Shown here in pieces: positions 8,285 to 14,888 of a stretch of 51,981 nt of DNA. The position numbers and the translations under genes are program-made. Every line of letters begins with the position of its first letter. Position 1 is the stretch's first letter. Origin of the DNA: Bryobacterales bacterium (GTDB lineage Bacteria; Acidobacteriota; Terriglobia; Bryobacterales; Bryobacteraceae); NCBI GenBank assembly GCA_025463005.1, contig JAOAPR010000013.1, positions 1 to 51,981 on the forward strand, in the 5' to 3' direction. A model generated the notes under the pieces. The model had not been told where the DNA came from, did not search any database, and saw only the letters and a program-made list of their open reading frames with translations.

Positions 8285-8839
8285 ATGCGAAGACTTTGTC
8301 TGATCGTCCTGATCGCCGGCTGGACTGCACTGCAGTTGCCCGCGCAGTTGCGGATCACCGGACTCGACGGATTGGCCTCGAAAGCGAAGGAATCAGTGGA
8401 CATCACCCTGGATTCGTCCATGCTCCAGATGGCGGGCGGATTCCTCGCGGGCAACGGCAAAGATAAAGACCAGGCCAAGATCAAAGAGTTGCTCAACGGC
8501 CTCAAAGCAATCACGGTCAAGAGTTTTGAGTTCAAAGAAACAGGGCAATACAGGATGGAAGACCTGGAACCGATTCGCGCGCAGCTTCGTACTCCCGGAT
8601 GGAGCAGGATCCTCAATGTCCAAAGCAAGGAAGAAATCAGTGAGATCTACACTCGAACCGAGCAAGGCAAGGTGGTTGGATTCGCGATCATCGCGGCGGA
8701 ACCGAAGGAACTGACCGTGGTGGCGATCGAAGGAACCATCGACCTCAAGGATCTTTCCAAATTGGGCGGCCTGGGGGTTCCGGCGATTCCGGTTCCTGAG
8801 CAACCTAAAGATACCGGTAAAAAAGGAAAACAAGAATGA
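8285..8839 (+). CDS. DUF4252-like secreted protein, copy 1
   Basis: 184 residues with signal peptide (MRRLCLIVLIAGWTALQLPAQ). The mature part carries LDGLASKAKESVDITLDSSM, FEFKETGQYRMEDLEPIRAQ, GWSRILNVQSKEE and IIAAEPKELTVVAIEGTIDL, the pattern of DUF4252 proteins (unknown function, usually envelope lipoproteins or exported proteins). The ATG at 8285 follows the anti-sigma stop by one base with GGCGGGAG as ribosome-binding site. It ends in a basic tail and overlaps its paralog by 4 bases. It may be the sensor or the output of the sigma circuit; the sequence does not say which. Confidence 0.75.
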   Translation: MRRLCLIVLIAGWTALQLPAQLRITGLDGLASKAKESVDITLDSSMLQMAGGFLAGNGKDKDQAKIKELLNGLKAITVKSFEFKETGQYRMEDLEPIRAQLRTPGWSRILNVQSKEEISEIYTRTEQGKVVGFAIIAAEPKELTVVAIEGTIDLKDLSKLGGLGVPAIPVPEQPKDTGKKGKQE

Positions 8840-9336
8840 AGACGCTCTTGACTGCGACATTGGCCCTGGCGCTGCTTCCGGCAGGGGCCCAGACGATCGA
8901 TTTCAATTTCGATGCCCTGGCTGCGAAGGCCAAGGAGAAAGCCGAGATCACGCTCGAAGCGCCGATGCTGGAGCAAGCGATCAAGAGCGCTCCGGACAAG
9001 CTTAAGGACAAGCTGGGGAACGTGAGCCGCGTAATTGTGCGGCACTACGAATTCGAGCAGCCCGGGCAATACTCGGATAGCGATCTGGAAGCCGTGCGCA
9101 AACAGGTGTCGGCCAGGACCGGCTGGTCCCGCATCCTCAGCACGAAAGAAGAGCACGAAAGCGTCGAGGTCTTCATGCTGACTCAGGATGGCAAGGCGGC
9201 AGGGTTTCTGTTGATCGCCGCTGAGCCAAAGGAGCTGACGGTCGTTCATCTAGTTGGATCGATCGACCTGGCGAGTCTTCGGGAAGTGGTGAACTCGACC
9301 ATCCACTACGATTTGAAGGCCGCCGAAGGACAATAG
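8836..9336 (+). CDS. DUF4252-like secreted protein, copy 2
   Basis: 166 residues, signal peptide MKTLLTATLALALLPAGAQT, and clear paralogy to the preceding gene: FDALAAKAKEKAEITLEAPM, EFEQPGQYSDSDLEAVRKQV, GWSRILSTKEEHESVEV and LIAAEPKELTVVHLVGSIDL align block by block, although overall identity is moderate, so the duplication is old. ATGA overlap with copy 1 indicates coupled translation. It is the last gene of the sigma operon; no clear terminator separates it from the converging sulfotransferase-like gene 31 bases away. Confidence 0.75.
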   Translation: MKTLLTATLALALLPAGAQTIDFNFDALAAKAKEKAEITLEAPMLEQAIKSAPDKLKDKLGNVSRVIVRHYEFEQPGQYSDSDLEAVRKQVSARTGWSRILSTKEEHESVEVFMLTQDGKAAGFLLIAAEPKELTVVHLVGSIDLASLREVVNSTIHYDLKAAEGQ

Positions 9337-9367
9337 AAGTCCGATTTCCGGCGGCTAGAGACTGGCC

Positions 9368-11125
9368 TCAGTTGGGTTCGTACATGCTGGTCATTCGAAA
9401 CGAGCGATAGAGAATAGTATTGGCCTTCGCTTTGTAGACGACGTTGCCGTGTCCGTTGAGCTCGATCGCATACGCGTACCTGCCATCTGACTCAGGAACA
9501 AATCCCGCATCAAAGTGGTAGTTCTTATCCCGAAGTCTCTGCGCCGAACCGACCGCGATGGAATTGACTCCCAGATCGACGTTCAGAATGAACGACGCCG
9601 TCCGTCTCTGTTCGTCCAGCCGCAACACCTGCCCCCGGCTGTTTCCACCCACGGTGGTCAGGCGAGTGTTTCCATTGTCGAACACCATTAGAGCATTAGG
9701 GTCCACTGACTCGAAGCCGGCGTCATGCTGATGGGAGAACCAGGGATAAGTGTCGGAGGAGTTGAACTGAAAGTCGCCATCCTTACCTAAGCGCCAAATC
9801 ACGTGACCGTCCCCCCTTCCGCCGTTATAGCTGATCTTGATCAGCCAATCCTGGTGCCGGGTGGAGTAGAGCAGCTCGCCGTCCGGTGTTTGCTGAATCG
9901 CGTTGCCGTGAGTCCAATCATTCGCTGTTTTCGCAAGGTAAAAGGGAGCGCAGGCGCTGACCGCTCCGCACGTTTCGCCGAGTACCGCGGCCCGGGTGAC
10001 ATCCAGATGATCGAACGTGTCCCATGCCCAAATCACGTTCAGGTCGCGGTCGAATACCACGATCATGTCGCCAAGCACGTCCACTGGCCCCGGCCCTTGA
10101 ACATCGGTGAGTATCTGCTCCACGCCGGCCAGCGCGGCAATCCTGCCATCCGGCAGCGTCCTGACCTCGTGATGGAAGCCAGTAATCCGCCGGCGGCCTA
10201 ATGCCGCGAGCTGCTCATTCACTCGGGCTGCGTTGGTCTCAAGAACGGTCATGCCCAGCAGGTCGAATTTGCGGATCACCTGTTGTGAGACGTCGGCGAA
10301 CTGGCTCTCAATGGTCCCCCAGAAGAAACCACCCTCCTCGGGGCGGGTAAGCACGTAGATCCCATTGTTGCTGTACCAAACGACGTTCCCCTGCAGGTCT
10401 GTGGCTACAGCTCCATTCAGAGAACTGCCTAGCAGGATCGGGTTTGAAACGCTCGCGGCTGGTGCTTGAGCAACGGTTTGTGTGAACATGCCTCCGGGCG
10501 CTTCGCCCGCAGCAAACAGGATGTCCGGCCCGGTCGCAAATCCTGTGCCGGTATCAATTACGTGCCGGGCGGAGTACTCAGTGCCGGGACGCAGTCCGGC
10601 GAGATAAAAATTCACGCTACGCCCTTCCTGGCAGGCTTTGTAAGGAGTCTCCTGAACCAGCCCGTCGCCCGCTTGGAACTGTACCTTCATCCGGGTTCCG
10701 CCGGGACACACTGCGCTGTAGAGAAACACCAGCGGATGAGCAGTGGGGGTGACTACCGGAGAGCGGACAGTCACTTGGGATAGCATTTGGTAAACAACCG
10801 ACGATGTACCCGATTCGCCCGTCACTAGATTTCTGGCGGACAGCTCGATTTCGTAGAAGCCCTCATGGTCGGCGGCAGTCCAATCCAGCGAAGTGAGCGG
10901 ACCGTAGTCGCGAATGATTTGGTAGCTGCTGCCTAGCTCTCGTACCCGAAATCGATACCAAAGGGCTGCGTTCGGCGCATCAGAAACCGATGCGGTCCAT
11001 GTGATCACGGTTCCGATAGGAGCCGGTGATGGCTGCGAGGGTACTAAGCTGACGGTCATGCCAGCGGCAGGGATCGTGGATAACAGCACCGTCGCGAATC
11101 GCACGCACAGCGTATGTAGGCTCAA
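9368..11125 (-). CDS. Arylsulfotransferase (ASST)-like exported protein
   Basis: 585 residues: signal peptide (about 1-22), an Ig-like N-terminal part (about 25-115), a linker domain, then a beta-propeller with the ASST landmarks GFHHEVRTLPDGR (His318/319), DWTHGNAIQQTPDGELLYSTR (His406, Asn408, Arg423) and FSHQHDAGFE followed by VFDNGN (His465/467). Spacing of His406, Asn408 and Arg423 matches the active-site set known from PAS-independent arylsulfate sulfotransferase, and a late His fills the catalytic position. The reaction would move sulfuryl groups between phenolic compounds in the periplasm. The start is TTG (11125) with AGGAAGG about 10 bases upstream. It lies divergent to a sulfatase, suggesting aryl/sugar sulfate metabolism. 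Confidence 0.82.
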   Translation of the reverse strand: MSLHTLCVRFATVLLSTIPAAGMTVSLVPSQPSPAPIGTVITWTASVSDAPNAALWYRFRVRELGSSYQIIRDYGPLTSLDWTAADHEGFYEIELSARNLVTGESGTSSVVYQMLSQVTVRSPVVTPTAHPLVFLYSAVCPGGTRMKVQFQAGDGLVQETPYKACQEGRSVNFYLAGLRPGTEYSARHVIDTGTGFATGPDILFAAGEAPGGMFTQTVAQAPAASVSNPILLGSSLNGAVATDLQGNVVWYSNNGIYVLTRPEEGGFFWGTIESQFADVSQQVIRKFDLLGMTVLETNAARVNEQLAALGRRRITGFHHEVRTLPDGRIAALAGVEQILTDVQGPGPVDVLGDMIVVFDRDLNVIWAWDTFDHLDVTRAAVLGETCGAVSACAPFYLAKTANDWTHGNAIQQTPDGELLYSTRHQDWLIKISYNGGRGDGHVIWRLGKDGDFQFNSSDTYPWFSHQHDAGFESVDPNALMVFDNGNTRLTTVGGNSRGQVLRLDEQRRTASFILNVDLGVNSIAVGSAQRLRDKNYHFDAGFVPESDGRYAYAIELNGHGNVVYKAKANTILYRSFRMTSMYEPN

Positions 11126-11415
11126 GGTCCGAATCCTTCCTCTTCTGGTTAAACACCAGACACAGCTATTTGTAGTTAGGCCCGCATGATCGCGATGTAG
11201 ACCTTATGCCTATCATCGGCACGTCCTTACACATTCCTGAGTCTGCTTTCAGCCCTAAATCTGCAGCAGGCAATGCGCCACGAGCAGCAACTTCTTGTAC
11301 TTTCATAAACTTACAAACGTATTGGAGAATGAAATAAGTACCAGGACTAAGTCCTTTTGCAAACTGTAGGCCCATCGCACGAGTGGTGATAGGATCTATT
11401 TGGTAAGAAACTGAT
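11126..11415. other. Divergent intergenic region, locally AT-richer, with a doubtful 69-codon minus-strand ORF
   Basis: The 290 bases between the divergent sulfotransferase-like and sulfatase genes are visibly less GC-rich than the flanks. On the minus strand an ORF of 69 codons runs from ATG at 11375 to TAG at 11166 (begins MGLQFAKGLSPGTYF); it has two internal Cys and no family I recognise. No convincing -10/-35 pair or tRNA was seen. It may be a remnant, a small gene or plain regulatory DNA. Confidence 0.25.
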
Positions 11416-12795
11416 ATGTTTACCCGACGTGCATTTCTTAAGGCGGCGGCGATGGCTCCGGTCCTTTCTGCCCAGAGCCGTTTGAGGCCATCCCGCCGGC
11501 CGCCGAATTTTCTGGTGATTCTCACGGATGATCTGGGGTTCGGCGACGTTGGGTTTACAGGGTCAAAAATCAAGACACCGAATCTCGACAAGCTGGCTGC
11601 GGCCGGCGCACAGTTCAATCAGTTCTATGCCGGGAACCCCGTCTGCTCGCCATCACGGGCGGCCTTTCTGACGGGACGCTATCCAACGCGGATGGGGATC
11701 CCGGGCGTCATCTTTCCCACCGACTCGCACGGTCTGCCCGATACGGAAACCACGATTGCACAGATGCTCAAACCGCTCGGATACACAAGCGCGTGCATCG
11801 GCAAGTGGCATCTTGGGTCGCGGCCGGAGTTTCTGCCAACGAACCGCGGCTTCGATATGTTCTACGGTGTTCCCTACAGCAACGATATGCGACCGTTGCC
11901 GCTCATGCATAATTTAGACGTCTGGGAACCGGATACGGACAACGATTTTCTAACCCAAAAGTACACCGCGGCCGCAGTGGACTACATCAGAGCGAACAAG
12001 GATCAGCCCTTTTTCCTATACCTCGCCCATAATGTGCCCCATCAGCCGCTCGGTGCGTCTCCGGCATTCAGGGGGAAATCGGAGCTCGGAATCTACGCCG
12101 ATGTTGTGCAGGAAATGGATTGGAGTGTCGGGCAGGTGGTGCAAGCCCTCCACGACTCAGGAATCGCGAACGACACTCTCTCGGTGTTCACGAGCGATAA
12201 CGGGCCCTGGTTCCTGGGCAGTTCAGGACGATTGCGCGGAAGAAAGGCGGAAACCTACGAAGGGGGTGTGCGCGAGCCCTTTGTTGCGTACATGCCCGAT
12301 ACGATCCCCGCGGGAACCGCGCCGTCCGGCTTTGGCTCGCTGATGGACTTGTTTCCGACATTCGCCAACCTCGCGGGCGCCCCATGGCCGACCTTGCCGC
12401 TTGATGGAATCAACATCTGGCCGATGTTAACTGGTGAGCAGGATGCTCTTGCGAGGGACGTGCTGTTGTATTTCGATTCGTTCAATCTCCAATGCGCGCG
12501 CGTGGGACCTTGGAAACTGCATGTGGCGCGCTACAACTCGCTCCCCTGGGCGGAACAGCCGGCAGAGGGACGAGTGAACCTGCCGCTCGCTAAGCCGGAA
12601 CTGTACAACCTGGAGTCGGATGCGGAGGAGAGCTACGAGTGCAGCGATGCCCACCCCGACGTCGTGAAAGACATTCAGGACCGGATACAAAGTGCACTTC
12701 CCTCCTTCCCAGCGCAGGTCCAGACGGAGTGGGCGTTGACACGGGCGCGGCAGACGCAACCGGCGTCAGTTGGTGCGATGCCTGCTCCCAAGTAG
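11416..12795 (+). CDS. Exported sulfatase, formylglycine-dependent
   Basis: 459 residues. A twin-arginine leader (MFTRRAFLKAAAMAPVL) precedes the alkaline-phosphatase-like sulfatase fold. Metal and catalytic residues can be seen: Asp38-Asp39 (LTDDLGFGD), the CSPSR signature with Cys77 (the residue converted to formylglycine) and Arg81, Lys130 and His132 in GKWHLG, His209 (VPHQP), Asp261-Asn262 (TSDNG) and Lys277. Tat export implies cofactor loading in the cytoplasm. The substrate (sugar or aryl sulfate ester) is not determinable. It is divergent to the ASST-like gene. No formylglycine-generating enzyme gene is in the window. The ribosome-binding site is weak. Confidence 0.9.
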   Translation: MFTRRAFLKAAAMAPVLSAQSRLRPSRRPPNFLVILTDDLGFGDVGFTGSKIKTPNLDKLAAAGAQFNQFYAGNPVCSPSRAAFLTGRYPTRMGIPGVIFPTDSHGLPDTETTIAQMLKPLGYTSACIGKWHLGSRPEFLPTNRGFDMFYGVPYSNDMRPLPLMHNLDVWEPDTDNDFLTQKYTAAAVDYIRANKDQPFFLYLAHNVPHQPLGASPAFRGKSELGIYADVVQEMDWSVGQVVQALHDSGIANDTLSVFTSDNGPWFLGSSGRLRGRKAETYEGGVREPFVAYMPDTIPAGTAPSGFGSLMDLFPTFANLAGAPWPTLPLDGINIWPMLTGEQDALARDVLLYFDSFNLQCARVGPWKLHVARYNSLPWAEQPAEGRVNLPLAKPELYNLESDAEESYECSDAHPDVVKDIQDRIQSALPSFPAQVQTEWALTRARQTQPASVGAMPAPK

Positions 12796-12815
12796 TTCAA
12801 TCTCCTATTCCCCAC

Positions 12816-12845
12816 TAGACAAAGTCCATCGGGGTCTCCTACAAT
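12816..12845 (+). promoter_or_regulatory. Promoter of the Rrf2-cysK operon
   Basis: TAGACA (12816-12821) and TACAAT (12840-12845) are spaced by 18 bases. The predicted start lies about 5 bases before the ATG at 12857, giving a nearly leaderless mRNA, consistent with the absence of a Shine-Dalgarno. Confidence 0.5.
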
Positions 12846-12856
12846 CGCTATACCCG

Positions 12857-13270
12857 ATGAATATCTCGGTTAAGAGCGAGTACGCCCTCCATGCGATCTT
12901 CGATCTTTCGGTGCAGCCGCAGGGAGCGCCCGTGAAGATCGCCGACATCGCCCGTCGTCAAAAAATTCCACAAAAATTCCTGGAGCTGATTCTCTCCAGC
13001 CTGAAGCAGGGCGGATTTGTCGAATCGCGGCGCGGCGCCGAGGGTGGATACCGGCTGGCAAGGCCGGCGGACCAGATCACCGTCGGTCAAGTTCTTAAGT
13101 ATGTGGAGCAGACCAAGAAGACCCGGCGCGGGGCGCCCGACGCGTTCACAGACCTGTGGAAACGGGTGGACGCCGCCATCGGCGCCCTAGTCGATACTAC
13201 GACCTTCGCCGAGCTGGCGCGGCGGTGGAAAGAATCGCAAACGCGCTTTGTCCCTAACTGGGATATCTAA
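12857..13270 (+). CDS. Rrf2-family transcriptional regulator without Fe-S cysteines (CymR-like)
   Basis: 137 residues with the Rrf2 winged helix: [18 protein letters not shown], a helix-turn-helix ([19 protein letters not shown]) and the wing [19 protein letters not shown]. The three cysteines that hold the cluster in IscR/NsrR are absent; the protein contains no cysteine at all. CymR of Bacillus is an Rrf2 repressor that acts together with CysK; this gene lies 20 bases before cysK, so control of cysteine synthesis is a reasonable inference. The ATG at 12857 is chosen over a longer opening because family homology starts exactly there. A 13-bp tandem duplication straddles the stop codon. Confidence 0.9.
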   Translation: MNISVKSEYALHAIFDLSVQPQGAPVKIADIARRQKIPQKFLELILSSLKQGGFVESRRGAEGGYRLARPADQITVGQVLKYVEQTKKTRRGAPDAFTDLWKRVDAAIGALVDTTTFAELARRWKESQTRFVPNWDI

Positions 13271-13280
13271 CTGGGATCTC
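13255..13280. repeat. 13-bp tandem duplication at the stop codon of the Rrf2 gene
   Basis: TAACTGGGATATC (13255-13267) is followed directly by TAACTGGGATCTC (13268-13280), 12 of 13 identical. The first copy encodes the C-terminal NWDI; the second begins with the TAA stop. Confidence 0.6.
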
Positions 13281-13290
13281 TAGGCGACAG

Positions 13291-14244
13291 ATGGTCTTCT
13301 CCGACAATTCGTTGAGCATCGGGAACACGCCGCTGGTGAAGCTGAACCGCGTCACCGACGGAGCGCCTGTCACGATGCTGGCCAAGATCGAAGCGCGTAA
13401 TCCCGCGTTTTCGGTGAAGTGCAGGATCGGCGCATCGATGATCTGGGACGCGGAGCGGCGCGGCATCCTCAAGCCCGGCAAAGAACTGATCGAGCCCACC
13501 AGCGGCAACACGGGCATCGCCCTCGCATTCGTGGGGGCGGCGCGAGGATACGATGTCACCCTGTTGATGCCGGAGACCATGTCGCTCGAGCGGAGAAAGG
13601 TCCTGAAGGCCCTGGGAGCGAAACTGATCCTCACGGACGGATCGCAGGGTATGGCGGCATCCATAATCCGCGCGGAAGAAATGGTCGCCTCCGACCCCGA
13701 TCATTACGTCTTGCTGCAGCAGTTCAAGAACCCGGCTAATCCGGAAATTCACTTCAAGACCACGGGACCAGAAATCTGGAACGATACTAAGGGCAATGTG
13801 GATGTTCTGGTAGCAGGGATCGGCACGGGCGGAACCATCACGGGAATTTCACGCTACTTCAAGCTGGAAAAGAAGAGAAAGATTCTCTCCGTGGGCGTGG
13901 AGCCGGAAAGCAGCCCGGTGATCACCCAGACACTGGCGGGCGATCCGATACACCCCGGACCGACGGGGATTCAGGGCATCGGCGCTGGATTCATACCCGA
14001 CACGCTGGATCTGAAGATGGTGGATCGAGTGGAGCTGGCGAGCGACGAAGAGTCGATTGTGATGGCCCGGCGGCTGTCGCGAGAGGAAGGAATTCTTTCC
14101 GGCATCTCCTCCGGAGCGGCCGTAGCCGCCGCCGTGCGGATCGCTCGCGAACCGGATATGAAGGGCAAGACCTTTGTGGTGATTCTGCCGGATTCCGGAG
14201 AGAGGTATCTTAGTTCAGTGCTGTTCGATGGATACACCGAATAG
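13291..14244 (+). CDS. cysK: Cysteine synthase A (O-acetylserine sulfhydrylase)
   Basis: 317 residues of fold-type II PLP enzyme: Lys43 in FSVKCRIG forms the Schiff base, TSGNTG (70-75) binds the substrate carboxylate, [10 protein letters not shown] (about 173-182) holds the PLP phosphate, and SGISSGAA lies near the PLP pyridine nitrogen. It converts O-acetylserine and sulfide to cysteine in the cytosol. Length is normal for CysK rather than for cystathionine beta-synthase (no regulatory CBS domains). It is cotranscribed with the upstream Rrf2 regulator. Some actinobacterial and archaeal homologues use O-phosphoserine instead; the sequence read alone does not exclude that. Confidence 0.93.
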   Translation: MVFSDNSLSIGNTPLVKLNRVTDGAPVTMLAKIEARNPAFSVKCRIGASMIWDAERRGILKPGKELIEPTSGNTGIALAFVGAARGYDVTLLMPETMSLERRKVLKALGAKLILTDGSQGMAASIIRAEEMVASDPDHYVLLQQFKNPANPEIHFKTTGPEIWNDTKGNVDVLVAGIGTGGTITGISRYFKLEKKRKILSVGVEPESSPVITQTLAGDPIHPGPTGIQGIGAGFIPDTLDLKMVDRVELASDEESIVMARRLSREEGILSGISSGAAVAAAVRIAREPDMKGKTFVVILPDSGERYLSSVLFDGYTE

Positions 14245-14255
14245 AGGAGTGTGAG

Positions 14256-14735
14256 ATGCGAATTCGAACCATGCTTATCATCGCGAACGTTGTCGGCGTG
14301 CTGTTGACCGCGTTCGTTTTAGTGGCGGAATCGCAGGAAGCTTTTTACGGGATGTGGAAGGTGGACGTGAGCAAGTCCAAGTACAGCCCTGGTCCTGCGC
14401 CCAAGAGCAATATGAAGAAGTATGAGCCGTGGCAGGACGGGTTCAAAGCCACGCAAGACATGGTGACCGCCAAGGGCGAGAAGGTGCACGTTGAGGTCGT
14501 CGCGAAAGTCGATGGCAAGGATTATCCGGGCAAAGGGAGTCCGGATGCCGATACGTACGCGTTCAAGAAGATCGATGCCCGGACCTACGAGGTCACGCAG
14601 AAGAAGGACGGGAAGGTTACCATCGTCTCGAAAATGGTGGTCGCGCCTGACGGTAAGTCCCGTACCATTAACCAGACCGGGAAGAGTGCCAAGGGTGAGC
14701 CGGTAAACAACCTGATTTATTGGGACAAGCAATAG
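14256..14735 (+). CDS. Small secreted protein of an acidobacterial family
   Basis: 159 residues: signal peptide (MRIRTMLIIANVVGVLLTAF), then a mature domain starting FYGMWKVDVSKSKYSPGPAP and rich in Lys and short beta strands (YAFKKIDARTYEVTQKKDGK). The GxWKxdxxKSKYSPGPAP opening recurs in many small acidobacterial exported proteins and suggests a lipocalin-like barrel; function unknown. GAGGAG stands 6-8 bases before the ATG, 11 bases after the cysK stop, so it probably shares the cysK transcript. An 11-bp inverted repeat follows. Confidence 0.75.
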   Translation: MRIRTMLIIANVVGVLLTAFVLVAESQEAFYGMWKVDVSKSKYSPGPAPKSNMKKYEPWQDGFKATQDMVTAKGEKVHVEVVAKVDGKDYPGKGSPDADTYAFKKIDARTYEVTQKKDGKVTIVSKMVVAPDGKSRTINQTGKSAKGEPVNNLIYWDKQ

Positions 14736-14755
14736 AAAGGTTTCGGAAATAGAAA

Positions 14756-14796
14756 AGCGGGCGCTTCTTTGGGTGAAAAGGGGTTAAGCGCCCGCT
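14756..14796 (+). other. Strong inverted repeat without T-tract
   Basis: AGCGGGCGCTT (14756-14766) and AAGCGCCCGCT (14786-14796) form a perfect 11-bp stem with a 19-base loop. No run of T follows, so it is not a classical rho-independent terminator; it may protect the 3' end or terminate by another route. Confidence 0.5.
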
Positions 14797-14858
14797 GTCG
14801 TAACGGGGATTTAAGTTATCTGTAAAAACGCTCCAGACCGGGGCGTGGTTACTCCGAG

Positions 14859-14874
14859 CGCAAAATATTTTGCG
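14859..14874. promoter_or_regulatory. Perfect 16-bp palindrome, candidate operator of addBA
   Basis: CGCAAAATATTTTGCG is identical on both strands and ends 14 bases before the addB GTG. Its right half contains TATTTT (14866-14871), a possible -10, so a bound dimeric regulator would block transcription. The regulator is unknown. Confidence 0.5.
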
Positions 14875-14888
14875 TGTAGACTGGCATT

